This document shows positions 28,398 through 36,678 of a stretch of 64,000 nucleotides of DNA, in pieces. The stretch is taken from positions 1 to 64,000 of the forward strand of contig NZ_LMCP01000002.1 in assembly GCF_001425625.1 (NCBI RefSeq), written 5' to 3'. A program made the position numbers and the translations under genes. The notes below the pieces were generated by a model that ran no database searches, had not been told where the DNA came from, and worked only from the letters and a program-made list of their open reading frames with translations. The stretch is from Mesorhizobium sp. Root102. Lineage in GTDB: Bacteria > Pseudomonadota > Alphaproteobacteria > Rhizobiales > Rhizobiaceae. The number at the start of each line of letters is the position of its first letter. The first letter of the stretch is position 1.

Positions 28398-28619
28398 ATG
28401 GGTTCATTTTCGATTTGGCACTGGATGATCGTGCTGGTGATCGTGCTTTTGGTGTTCGGCCGCGGCAAGATTCCCGAGCTGATGGGCGACATGGCCAAGG
28501 GCATCAAGAGCTTCAAGAAGGGCATGGCCGACGACGACGTTGCCGAAGACAAGCGCACCGTCGAACATCGCGCCGACGAGACCGTCGCGGCCGCGAAGGA
28601 AAAAGCCAGCAAGAGCTGA
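28398..28619 (+). CDS. tatA: Sec-independent protein translocase TatA
   Basis: This is a 73-residue protein. An N-terminal membrane helix ([16 protein letters not shown]) is followed by the [20 protein letters not shown] hinge and amphipathic helix, then an acidic/basic tail. It oligomerises to form the Tat conduit for folded proteins with twin-arginine signals. GAGAGA precedes the ATG. It is the first gene of the tatABC operon; tatB follows 29 bp later. Confidence 0.96.
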   Translation: MGSFSIWHWMIVLVIVLLVFGRGKIPELMGDMAKGIKSFKKGMADDDVAEDKRTVEHRADETVAAAKEKASKS

Positions 28620-28648
28620 GCCACGGGTTCTAGTCGGAACAGAGTGCC

Positions 28649-29380
28649 ATGTTTGAAGTCGGCTGGACCGAAATGCTGGTCATCGCGATCGTCATGATCG
28701 TGGTCGTCGGGCCCAAGGATTTGCCCAATATGCTGCGCACCTTCGGCCGCACGACGGCGAAGCTGCGCGCCATGGCATCCGATTTCCAGAAACAGTTCAA
28801 CGAGGCGCTGAAGGAAGCCGAGCTCGACGACGTCAAGAAGTCAGTCGACGAGCTCAGGGGGCTCAGCCCGATGGCCGAGATCAGGAAGCAGCTCAATCCG
28901 TTCGAACAGGCCGCAGCCGACGTTCGCTCCGGCGTCGACGCGGCGATGAAGCCGAAGCCGGCGGATGATCCGGCAACACCTGTCGCTTCGACCCCGCAGG
29001 CGGCCGAGCCGTTGAAGAATGGTGCAACGACCATGCCTGGCGTCGACGCGGCTGAAGCAGCACCAGCAGCGCCGATTTTTCCGGCGATGACAGACGAATC
29101 TGTGGTGACGTCGTCACTGCCGACGGCACCTGTTGTGACTCCGAAGGCGTCCCCGGCGAAGAATGCAGCCAAGCCTGCGCCGGCAAAAGCGATGCCGATA
29201 GCAAAAGCATCGGCCAAGGCTTCGGCAAATGGCGCAAAGGCTCCGGCGCCGGCGAAAACGGTCGCCGCGAAGCCTGCTGAGGCCAAGGTGATCGCGACCA
29301 AAACCGTGGCAAAAGCCGAACCGAAGCCTGCCGCGGCGAAGAAGCCGGCGGCCAAGAAGACGGCTGGAGCCGCCAAGTGA
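28649..29380 (+). CDS. tatB: Sec-independent protein translocase TatB
   Basis: This is a 243-residue protein. The N-terminus MFEVGWTEMLVIAIVMIVVV has the TatB-type Glu in the membrane helix, then GPKDLPNMLRTFGRTTAKLR. Beyond residue 100 it is a long Ala/Pro/Lys low-complexity tail typical of alphaproteobacterial TatB. It pairs with TatC to recognise twin-arginine signal peptides. Its TGA stop overlaps the GTG start of tatC by three bases. Confidence 0.95.
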   Translation: MFEVGWTEMLVIAIVMIVVVGPKDLPNMLRTFGRTTAKLRAMASDFQKQFNEALKEAELDDVKKSVDELRGLSPMAEIRKQLNPFEQAAADVRSGVDAAMKPKPADDPATPVASTPQAAEPLKNGATTMPGVDAAEAAPAAPIFPAMTDESVVTSSLPTAPVVTPKASPAKNAAKPAPAKAMPIAKASAKASANGAKAPAPAKTVAAKPAEAKVIATKTVAKAEPKPAAAKKPAAKKTAGAAK

Positions 29381-30252
29381 GCGTTTCGGACACCGAAAAA
29401 GACGAGATCGAGAAATCGTCGGCGCCGCTGATGGAGCATCTGATCGAGCTGCGACGACGGCTGATCTGGTCGCTGGGCGGCTTCTTCGTTGCCTTCCTGG
29501 TCTGTTTCTTCTTCGCCAAGAAGCTGTTCAACCTTCTGGTCGTCCCGTTCAAATGGGCGACGCAGTGGGCAGGGCTCGATCCGCACAAGGTCGAGCTGAT
29601 CTACACCGCGCCGCAGGAATTCTTCTTCACCCAGGTCAAGCTCGCCATGTTCGGCGGCATGGTGATCGCCTTTCCGCTGATCGCCACGCAGATCTACAAA
29701 TTCATCGCGCCCGGCCTCTACAAGAACGAGCGCAACGCCTTCCTGCCGTTCCTGATCGCGTCGCCCATCCTGTTCCTAATGGGCGCGTCGCTGGTCTATT
29801 TTTTCTTTACGCCGATGGTGATGTGGTTCTTCCTCGCCATGCAGCAGGCCGGCACCGACGATCAGGTGCAGATTTCGCTGCTGCCGAAAGTGTCGGAATA
29901 TCTCAGCCTGATCATGACGCTGATCTTCTCCTTCGGCCTGGTGTTCCAGTTGCCGGTGGTGACCAGCCTGATGACGCGGGTCGGCATGCTGTCGTCCAAG
30001 GGGCTGGCCGAGAAGCGCAAATGGGCGATCGTCATCGCCTTCGTCGTTGCGGCCGTGCTGACGCCGCCCGATCCGATGAGCCAGATCGGCCTGGCCATCC
30101 CGACCATCCTTCTCTACGAGGTCTCCATCTGGGCTGCCCGGCTGATCGAGCGCGATCAGGAAAAGCAGCGTGTGGCACGCGAGAAGCAGGACGCGGCGGA
30201 GACCGTGGTGGACAAGGCCCCGGACGAGCCTCCGGCGCCTGCGGCCTCGTAA
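29377..30252 (+). CDS. tatC: Sec-independent protein translocase TatC
   Basis: This is a 291-residue polytopic inner-membrane protein with six predicted transmembrane helices. Conserved pieces are the MEHLIELRRRL cytoplasmic N-terminus, APQEFFFTQVKLAMFGG, YFFFTPMVMWFF and LTPPDPMSQ. It is the twin-arginine signal receptor. The GTG start overlaps the tatB stop. The C-terminal cytoplasmic tail is rich in Lys/Glu and Ala/Pro. Confidence 0.96.
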   Translation: MSVSDTEKDEIEKSSAPLMEHLIELRRRLIWSLGGFFVAFLVCFFFAKKLFNLLVVPFKWATQWAGLDPHKVELIYTAPQEFFFTQVKLAMFGGMVIAFPLIATQIYKFIAPGLYKNERNAFLPFLIASPILFLMGASLVYFFFTPMVMWFFLAMQQAGTDDQVQISLLPKVSEYLSLIMTLIFSFGLVFQLPVVTSLMTRVGMLSSKGLAEKRKWAIVIAFVVAAVLTPPDPMSQIGLAIPTILLYEVSIWAARLIERDQEKQRVAREKQDAAETVVDKAPDEPPAPAAS

Positions 30253-30329
30253 CACCGGGCTGCGTGGAAAACGGCAGCCGCAGCCTAGCCTCATCTTGCA
30301 TCGATCAAGGATGCGGTTTACGCCCTCTG

Positions 30330-30421
30330 GCTGAAACGCATCGCTATCCACGCGATGCGTTTCAGCTTTGTTTGAAGCATGTCGTTGTCCCAAAACGCTG
30401 CGCACTTTTGGGCGACATGCT
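30330..30421. repeat. RIME-like rhizobial intergenic mosaic element (two palindromes)
   Basis: Two adjacent stem-loops. GCTGAAACGCATCG (30330-30343) pairs with 30353-30366. Then AGCATGTCG (30376-30384) pairs with CGACATGCT (30413-30421), with an inner CCCAAAA/TTTTGGG stem. The second sequence type is, from memory, a very common intergenic repeat in Mesorhizobium genomes. It fills the tatC-serS gap. Confidence 0.7.
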
Positions 30422-30440
30422 CCCTGAGGACGGATGAACC

Positions 30441-31745
30441 ATGCTTGACATTAAATGGATTCGCGACAACCCGAAGCCCCTTGTCGAGGCGCTGGTGAAG
30501 CGCTCGTGGTCGGCTGACGAGGCGCAGTCCACGGTCGACGGGCTGATCGCCTCGGACGAGGCGCGGCGCGAACACGTCACCGAACTGCAGATCAAGCAGG
30601 AGCGCCGCAATGCCGCCTCGAAGGAGATCGGCAACGCCATGCGTTCGGGCGATGCGGCCCTTGCCGAGAAGCTGAAAGCCGAAGTCGGCGAGATCAAGAC
30701 CTTCATCCAGAACGGCGAGGCGCGCGAACGCGAACTCGACAAGGCGCTGAACGATGCGCTGGCGGTGCTGCCCAACATACCGTTCGACGACGTGCCTGTC
30801 GGCAAGGACGAGCACGACAATGTGGTGAAGCACATTGTCGGCAAGGTGCCGACGCGGTCGAACTGGGTGAAGGAGCACTTCGAGATCGGCGAAGCGCTCG
30901 GCATGATGGATTTTGAGCGGGCGGCGAAACTGTCGGGCTCGCGTTTCACCGTGCTGAAGAGCGGTCTGGCGCGGATGGAACGCGCGCTCGGCCAGTTCAT
31001 GCTCGATCTGCACACGACCGAGCATGGCTACGAAGAAGTCATCCCGCCGCTGATGGTCAAGGACGACGTTCTGTTCGGCACCAACCAGCTGCCGAAGTTC
31101 GAGGAAGACCTGTTCTTCACGCCGCATGGGGAGGGCAGGCTTGGCCTGATACCCACCGCCGAAGTGCCGCTTACCAACCTGGTGCGCGAGGAAATCACCG
31201 CGCATGAAAAGCTGCCGCTGCGCTACACCGCGCTGACGCCGTGCTTCCGTTCGGAAGCGGGCTCGGCCGGGCGCGACACGCGCGGCATGCTGCGCCAGCA
31301 TCAGTTCTACAAGGTCGAGCTGGTGTCGATCACCGACCAGGAATCGTCACTTGCCGAACACGAGCGAATGACGCAATGCGCCGAGGAAGTGCTGAAGCGG
31401 CTCGGCCTGCCGTTCCGCACCATGACGCTGTGCACCGGCGACATGGGCTTCGGCGCGCGCAAGACCTATGACATCGAGGTCTGGCTGCCCGGCCAGAACG
31501 CCTATCGTGAGATCTCGTCCTGCTCGGTGTGCGGCGATTTCCAGGCGCGCCGCATGGACGCCCGCTACAAGGACAAGGACGGCAAGGGCAACCGCTTCGT
31601 CCACACGCTCAACGGTTCGGGCACGGCGGTTGGCCGCGCGCTCATCGCCGTCATCGAAAATTACCAGAACGAGGATGGCAGCGTAACCATTCCTGAAGTG
31701 CTGCGGCCTTACATGGGCGGTCTGGAAAAGATCGAAGCGAAATGA
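30441..31745 (+). CDS. serS: Seryl-tRNA synthetase
   Basis: This is a 434-residue class II synthetase. It has an N-terminal tRNA-binding coiled coil (about residues 1-105, [20 protein letters not shown]). The motif 2 region is [20 protein letters not shown], and motif 3 lies in the [19 protein letters not shown] segment. It charges tRNA-Ser and tRNA-Sec. The stop codon overlaps the surE start, so serS heads a serS-surE-pcm cluster. Confidence 0.97.
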   Translation: MLDIKWIRDNPKPLVEALVKRSWSADEAQSTVDGLIASDEARREHVTELQIKQERRNAASKEIGNAMRSGDAALAEKLKAEVGEIKTFIQNGEARERELDKALNDALAVLPNIPFDDVPVGKDEHDNVVKHIVGKVPTRSNWVKEHFEIGEALGMMDFERAAKLSGSRFTVLKSGLARMERALGQFMLDLHTTEHGYEEVIPPLMVKDDVLFGTNQLPKFEEDLFFTPHGEGRLGLIPTAEVPLTNLVREEITAHEKLPLRYTALTPCFRSEAGSAGRDTRGMLRQHQFYKVELVSITDQESSLAEHERMTQCAEEVLKRLGLPFRTMTLCTGDMGFGARKTYDIEVWLPGQNAYREISSCSVCGDFQARRMDARYKDKDGKGNRFVHTLNGSGTAVGRALIAVIENYQNEDGSVTIPEVLRPYMGGLEKIEAK

Positions 31746-32503
31746 TGCGCATTCTTCTGACCAATGACGACGGCATTCATGCCGAGGGCCTGGCGTCGCT
31801 CGAACGCGTCGCGCGCACGCTGTCCGACGATGTCTGGGTGGTGGCGCCGGAGCAGGACCAGTCCGGTTACGCGCACTCGCTGTCGATCTCGGAGCCGCTG
31901 CGGCTGCGCAATATCGGCGAGAAGCATTTTGCCGTGCGCGGCACGCCGACCGATTGCGTCATCATGGGCGTCAAGAAGATCCTGCCTGGCGCACCCGACC
32001 TGATCCTATCCGGCATCAATTCCGGCGCCAACATCGCCGACGACGTCACCTATTCCGGCACCGTCGCCGGCGCCATGGAAGGCGCGCTGCTCGGCATCCG
32101 CTCGATCGCGCTCAGCCAGGGCTACAGCTATGTCGGCGAAGATCGCGTCGTGCCTTACGAGACGACCGAGGCGCTGGCGCCGGCCTTGCTGAAGAAGCTG
32201 GTTGCGACCCCGCTACCGGACGGCGTTCTGCTCAACGTCAATTTTCCCAACTGCCTTCCCGAAGAGGTGGCCGGGACGGTGGTCACCACGCAAGGCAAGC
32301 TGGTGCACTCCCTGTGGGTCGATGAGCGCCGCGACGGGCGCGGCCTGCCTTACTACTGGCTGCGCTTCGGCCGCGAGCCTGTCGAAGGCAAGCAAGGCAC
32401 CGACCTCTACGCTTTGCGCAACAGGCTGGTGTCGGTGACGCCCCTGCAACTCGACCTCACAGCGCATGAAATCCGTGACCAACTGAGCAAGGCGCTTGCA
32501 TGA
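31742..32503 (+). CDS. surE: 5'/3'-nucleotidase SurE
   Basis: This is a 253-residue survival protein, a metal-dependent nucleoside monophosphatase. The hallmark N-terminus is [15 protein letters not shown] with the Asp-Asp metal ligands, followed by [16 protein letters not shown] and [21 protein letters not shown] 31742 overlaps the serS TGA; ATG 31745 is equally possible. The stop overlaps the next ATG (ATGA), so surE and pcm are translationally coupled, as in many proteobacteria. Confidence 0.95.
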   Translation: MMRILLTNDDGIHAEGLASLERVARTLSDDVWVVAPEQDQSGYAHSLSISEPLRLRNIGEKHFAVRGTPTDCVIMGVKKILPGAPDLILSGINSGANIADDVTYSGTVAGAMEGALLGIRSIALSQGYSYVGEDRVVPYETTEALAPALLKKLVATPLPDGVLLNVNFPNCLPEEVAGTVVTTQGKLVHSLWVDERRDGRGLPYYWLRFGREPVEGKQGTDLYALRNRLVSVTPLQLDLTAHEIRDQLSKALA

Positions 32504-33153
32504 ACCAGGGGCTCGATGACCGCGAAGGCTTTGCCGCCTTTCTGCTGCGCCTGCGCGGCCGGGGAACAGTGCCGAAGGCGCTGATCGCGGCCTTCGAGGC
32601 GACGCCGCGACGCGGTTTCCTGGCTGCCCAGTTCCATTCCATCGCCTGGTCGGACCGCATGCTGCCGATCGAATGCGGCGAAGCGATCGAAGGCGCCGAC
32701 ATGCAGGCAGCGGTGATCGCGGCGCTCGCCATCGAGCAGGGCAACCGCGTGCTCGAGGTCGGCGCCGGCTCCGGCTACACAGCGGCGGTGATGTCGCGCT
32801 TGGCGGCGCGGGTCGTCACCACCGATCGCTACAAGACGCTCGTCGAGCAGGCGAGGCAGCGTTTCGAGGCGCTCGGCATCGGCAACGTGATCGTGCGCCA
32901 CGCCGATGGTTCCGGCGGCCTGCCGAATGAAGGGCCGTTCGATCGCATCGTCGCCTGGGCCGCCTTCGACAGCCTGCCGCGCTTCCTGCTCGACCAATTG
33001 TCGAGCGGCGGCATCGTCATCGCTCCGATAGGACCCGAGGAGGGCGAACAGGTGCTGGCCAAGCTGACCAAGGTCGGCAGCCGGTTCGAGCGCGAGGACA
33101 TCGGCCTTGTCCGCCTGCAGCCGATCCTGCGCAGTGTCGCCGCCGTCATCTAG
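32500..33153 (+). CDS. pcm: Protein-L-isoaspartate O-methyltransferase (paralogue 2)
   Basis: This is a 217-residue canonical [27 protein letters not shown] motif [13 protein letters not shown] at residues 84-95, and the [12 protein letters not shown] strand. It repairs isoaspartyl damage. It sits in the classic surE-pcm-nlpD order and overlaps surE by four bases. This copy is the likely orthologue of E. coli Pcm by context, whereas the copy at 6075-6743 is a distant paralogue. Confidence 0.94.
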   Translation: MNQGLDDREGFAAFLLRLRGRGTVPKALIAAFEATPRRGFLAAQFHSIAWSDRMLPIECGEAIEGADMQAAVIAALAIEQGNRVLEVGAGSGYTAAVMSRLAARVVTTDRYKTLVEQARQRFEALGIGNVIVRHADGSGGLPNEGPFDRIVAWAAFDSLPRFLLDQLSSGGIVIAPIGPEEGEQVLAKLTKVGSRFEREDIGLVRLQPILRSVAAVI

Positions 33154-33447
33154 GGGCGTTGATATTCAGGTGAGGCCGACCTGCAAACGTTGGTTTCCTG
33201 CGCTTCCGGTGCTCGGGCACTTTAAGTACGCTCCGCTCGTCGCGAGGGCGCCCCCGAAAGCCATCTCGTTTGGTCGCTTCGCGCTCGTCTTCGACTCCGT
33301 CTCTGCGTGACCTAAATCTCACCACCCCTCAGCTCGCTCTCTAATATTTTAAGAAAATTGCGCCGGATTCCATGAGGTTAACCGTCGAGTAACATTAACG
33401 CGCTTTAATCATGCCTAGTTTGTACCGGGTATGTGCGGGTCAGTGCG
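33154..33447. other. Intergenic region pcm-nlpD
   Basis: About 290 bp with no gene. The first part (CAGGTGAGGCCGACCTGCAA and what follows, to about 33300) resembles a dispersed intergenic repeat I associate with Mesorhizobium. The AT-rich last 100 bp probably contains the nlpD promoter. No confident -35/-10 pair was assigned. Confidence 0.4.
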
Positions 33448-34968
33448 ATGCAACTCAGTGTTTTGAAGGCAAATGGACGCAATCTGGCGCGAGGCTGCGC
33501 CGTCCTCATGATTGCAGGCGCCGCGGCCGGGTGCAGTTCCCAGGTTTCGCGGTTCAATGGCGTCGATGACGTCTTTACATCCTCGACCAACAATCAGCGC
33601 GCCATCATCAACAAGCAGGACGCCGTGCAGCAGCCCTATCCGGGTGACGTCGCCGCCGCTCCGATCGATGGCAGCCACACACAATCGGTCAGCCGCTCCA
33701 GCCTCGAGCCGGTCTCGACGCGGCCGCTGCCGCCGCCCGTTGCCCAGGCACAGCCGGCTCCGGCACTGGCGCCAGCCTCAAAGCCGGTACGGACCGCATT
33801 GGCTCCGGCGCCGCATGTCGACAGGACCACGACCGGTACCGTCGCTCCGGCTGCATCGCCGTTCAAGGTTGCGCAGCCGGATGAACCGCGAGTGGCGTCG
33901 TCTGGTAAGCCGCATGCAACCGAGATTGTCGTTCGGGACGGCGAAACGATTGGCGGCCTGGCGCAACGCTACAAGGTGCCGTCCGACGTGATCATGAAGG
34001 TCAACGGGCTGAGCGCGACCAAGGGACTGAAGACCGGTCAGAAGCTGGTCATCCCGGCCTACGCCTATTCGAGCAAGGGCGAGCCGAAAGTCGCCGATGC
34101 CAAGCCGGCGAAAGACGGCAAGCATGACCTGCCGGCCACCGCGCCGGACAAGGTCGCCGTTCTGCCGCAGCAGCCGAAGCTCAAGGAAGGCAAATCCGCC
34201 GCTCAGGTCGACACTTCGGCCGCGGCAAGCCAGCCGAAGGAGCCCAAGCCGCAGGTGGCCGCGGCCAAGTCGACTGGCGCTGCAGGCACCTACACGGTCC
34301 AGTCGGGCGATACGATGTCCTCGATTGCCAGGAAGACCGGCGTCGGCGTCGTTGCGCTGAAGCAGGCCAACGGGATGAAGGATGGCTTGCTCAAGATCGG
34401 CCAAACCTTGAAGGTGCCGGCCGGCGGAACCGCGACCGCCGCCAGCGCCAAGCCAGCGAAGGTCGATCCGGTGACCACGGCCACCACGCAGCCAGCGGCA
34501 AAGACCACGCCGTCGGAGACGCTGGCGTCCTACACGCCGCCGAAGAAAGATTCGAAAGTCATCCAGCAGGCCGAGGACGACGACGCCGTCGCGCCCGACG
34601 CCACCGGCATCGGCAAGATGCGCTGGCCGGTGCGCGGCCGCGTGATCTCCGGTTTCGGTTCCGGCAAGGATGGCGTCGACATCGCCGTGCCGACGGGAAC
34701 GCCGGTCAAGGCTGCCGAGAACGGTGTCGTCATCTATGCCGGCGACGGCCTCAAGGAATTCGGCAACACGGTGCTGGTGCGCCATGAGAATGGTCTGGTC
34801 ACCGTCTACGGCCACGCCAGCTCGATCGAGGTCCAGCGCGGCCAGAAGGTCAAGCGCGGCCAGGAAATCGCGCTGTCGGGCATGAGCGGCACGACGGACT
34901 CGCCGAAGCTGCATTTCGAAGTGCGCAAGAATTCGGCTCCGGTCGACCCGTCAGGCTATCTCGAATAG
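33448..34968 (+). CDS. NlpD-like lipoprotein: two LysM domains and a degenerate M23 (LytM) domain
   Basis: This is a 506-residue envelope protein. The signal peptide ends in a lipobox with Cys29 (GAAAGCSS). LysM domains lie at about 158-205 (IVVRDGETIGGLAQRYKVPS) and 280-325 (GTYTVQSGDTMSSIARKTGV). A LytM/M23 domain fills 392-505. In M23 enzymes the first zinc ligand is the His of H-x-G-x-D, and here it is Lys407 (KDGVD). The catalytic H-x-H is K487-L-H489. His456 (YGH) remains. The loss of zinc-site residues matches NlpD/EnvC-type amidase activators rather than an active endopeptidase. Position after surE-pcm supports this. GTG 33433 is an alternative start. Confidence 0.9.
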   Translation: MQLSVLKANGRNLARGCAVLMIAGAAAGCSSQVSRFNGVDDVFTSSTNNQRAIINKQDAVQQPYPGDVAAAPIDGSHTQSVSRSSLEPVSTRPLPPPVAQAQPAPALAPASKPVRTALAPAPHVDRTTTGTVAPAASPFKVAQPDEPRVASSGKPHATEIVVRDGETIGGLAQRYKVPSDVIMKVNGLSATKGLKTGQKLVIPAYAYSSKGEPKVADAKPAKDGKHDLPATAPDKVAVLPQQPKLKEGKSAAQVDTSAAASQPKEPKPQVAAAKSTGAAGTYTVQSGDTMSSIARKTGVGVVALKQANGMKDGLLKIGQTLKVPAGGTATAASAKPAKVDPVTTATTQPAAKTTPSETLASYTPPKKDSKVIQQAEDDDAVAPDATGIGKMRWPVRGRVISGFGSGKDGVDIAVPTGTPVKAAENGVVIYAGDGLKEFGNTVLVRHENGLVTVYGHASSIEVQRGQKVKRGQEIALSGMSGTTDSPKLHFEVRKNSAPVDPSGYLE

Positions 34969-35020
34969 AAGAAAAAAAGCAATTTGCGGGACGTCTGACC
35001 TCCAGTCCGCCCGCCGGCTC

Positions 35021-35048
35021 AGCCCGTTCCGCAAGGAACGGGCTTTTT
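35021..35048 (+). terminator. Rho-independent terminator after the nlpD-like gene
   Basis: AGCCCGTTCC (35021-35030) pairs with GGAACGGGCT (35035-35044) around GCAA, followed by TTTTC. Confidence 0.9.
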
Positions 35049-35063
35049 CAGTTGCTTTTCTTG

Positions 35064-35110
35064 ACCATGATCTTTTCCGAAAACCGGCCTCCACTTTTCG
35101 GAATCATGGT
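35064..35110. repeat. RIME-like intergenic palindrome (second copy type)
   Basis: ACCATGAT (35064-35071) pairs with ATCATGGT (35103-35110), and TCCGAAAA (35076-35083) pairs with TTTTCGGA (35095-35102). The layout matches the dispersed rhizobial palindromes of the type at 30376-30421, although the sequence is different. It abuts the stop of the convergent ATPase gene. Confidence 0.6.
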
Positions 35111-35111
35111 T

Positions 35112-35987
35112 CTAGTCCTTCAGCGGCTTGCCGAGCCGTCCAGCCAGGTCCTGCGTGAACTGCCAGGCGACGCGGCCCGAGCGGCTGCCGCGCGTCGTTG
35201 CCCATTCCAGCGCCTCAGCGCGCAGTTGCTCGGGGTCGATGGCGAGATCGTGATGCCTGACGTAGCCGTCGATCATGTCGAGATATTCGTCCTGCGAACA
35301 TTTGTGGAAGCCGAGCCACAGGCCGAAGCGGTCGGACAGCGACACCTTTTCTTCGACCGCTTCGGACGGGTTGATCGCGGTCGAGCGCTCATTGTCGATC
35401 ATGTCGCGCGGCAGCAGATGCCGGCGGTTCGAGGTGGCATAGAAGATGACATTGGCCGGGCGCCCCTCGACACCGCCCTCGAGCGCTGCCTTGAGCGATT
35501 TGTAGGAGGTGTCGTCGTGGTCGAAGGAGAGGTCGTCGCAAAACAGGATGAAGCGGAAGGGGGCCGCCTTCAGCAATCCCATCAGCCTCGGCAGCGTGTC
35601 GATGTCCTCGCGGTGGATTTCGATTAGCTTCAACGGCAGGTCGGACTTGGCCTTGGCGTTGATCTCGGCATGTACGGCCTTGACCAGCGACGATTTGCCC
35701 ATGCCGCGCGCGCCCCACAACAACACGTTGTTGGCTGGATAGCCGGCCGCGAAGCGTTCGGTGTTGTCGACAAGGATGTCGCGGACGCGGTCGACACCAC
35801 GGATCAAGCCGATGTCGACGCGGTTGACCTTGCGCACCGGCTCCAGATAGCCCGGATCGGCCTGCCAGACGAAGCAATCGGCCTCGCCGAGGTCGGTTTG
35901 GGGCACCGGCGGCGGGGCGAGGCGGCTCACCGCCTCGATCAGCCGGTCGAGCTTCTGGTTCAGGGCTTCAATGCTGCTGTCGGTCAT
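35112..35987 (-). CDS. DUF815-family AAA-type ATPase
   Basis: This is a 291-residue cytoplasmic ATP-binding protein. An N-terminal helical segment is followed by the Walker A motif GARGMGKSS at about residues 91-99 and the Walker B strand FILFCDDLSF. A sensor-like region VIFYATSNRRHLLPRDMIDN and the arginine-rich SDRFGLWLGF segment typical of DUF815 come next. The family is widespread in proteobacteria and its function is not established. The start at 35987 gives the usual MTDSSIEALNQKLDRLIE N-terminus; the upstream open frame to 36155 passes through a repeat. It is divergent from yajC. Confidence 0.85.
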   Translation of the reverse strand: MTDSSIEALNQKLDRLIEAVSRLAPPPVPQTDLGEADCFVWQADPGYLEPVRKVNRVDIGLIRGVDRVRDILVDNTERFAAGYPANNVLLWGARGMGKSSLVKAVHAEINAKAKSDLPLKLIEIHREDIDTLPRLMGLLKAAPFRFILFCDDLSFDHDDTSYKSLKAALEGGVEGRPANVIFYATSNRRHLLPRDMIDNERSTAINPSEAVEEKVSLSDRFGLWLGFHKCSQDEYLDMIDGYVRHHDLAIDPEQLRAEALEWATTRGSRSGRVAWQFTQDLAGRLGKPLKD

Positions 35988-36054
35988 GTCTGTCTTTTTG
36001 TTTTTCGCGTTTTTGACGTGTGGGAGCGTGAACGTGGCCGATTCCGTCTGATGC

Positions 36055-36150
36055 AAAACCGGTTGCAACCTTTCGTTCGAGCGTGATCTTTGGACAAACG
36101 GTTTCCGTTTGTCCGAGAAAACCGGCTCGCGCTTTTCGCGATCATGCTCT
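36055..36150. repeat. RIME-like intergenic repeat with perfect hairpin
   Basis: The outer arms AGCGTGATC (36080-36088) and GATCATGCT (36140-36148) pair with one G-T. Inside, GGACAAACGG (36092-36101) pairs perfectly with CCGTTTGTCC (36105-36114). It lies between the divergent DUF815 and yajC genes and so sits in both promoter regions. Confidence 0.6.
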
Positions 36151-36288
36151 AACACGGCTCAACAGGCCGGAAAAGCAGCCGATTTGCCCGGCCGCGCAGT
36201 TGCATTGACAACTTTACCGACTATATTCCGGCCAAATTTCAAGGGGCCGCAAAATTGGCGGCTGTTTTCAAAATTCAGGAGTACCTCG

Positions 36289-36627
36289 ATGTTCGTGACA
36301 CCGGCATACGCCCAAGGTATCGGCGCCTCTCCCGACATGTTCATCAGCATTTTGCCGTTTGTCCTGATTTTCGTGATCATGTATTTTCTGATCATCCGGC
36401 CGCAGCGCACGCAGCTGAAGAAGCGCGGCGAGATGCTGGCCGCGGTCCGTCGCGGCGATACGGTCGTCACCGGCGGCGGCTTCGTCGGTAAGGTGACCAA
36501 GGTGATCGACGATACCGAGCTCGAGATCGACCTCGGTAATGGCTTGAAGGTGACGGCGCTGCGCTCGACGATCGCCGATGTGCGCGTCAAGGGCGAGCCG
36601 GTGGCGAACCAGAACGCCAAGAAATAA
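36289..36627 (+). CDS. yajC: Preprotein translocase subunit YajC
   Basis: This is a 112-residue protein with one membrane helix (FVLIFVIMYFLIIRPQ) and the family motif RPQRTQLKKRGEMLAAVRRGDTV-type hinge leading to a small beta domain. It associates with SecDF-YidC. ATG 36289 is chosen because CAGGAG lies just upstream and the protein then has the usual length; the open frame begins at 36109 inside the repeat. secDF begins 52 bp downstream. Confidence 0.94.
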   Translation: MFVTPAYAQGIGASPDMFISILPFVLIFVIMYFLIIRPQRTQLKKRGEMLAAVRRGDTVVTGGGFVGKVTKVIDDTELEIDLGNGLKVTALRSTIADVRVKGEPVANQNAKK

Positions 36628-36678
36628 TCCAATTTTAGGCGGAGCGATCCGCGGACACGCTCTGACGGACGACGCCCT

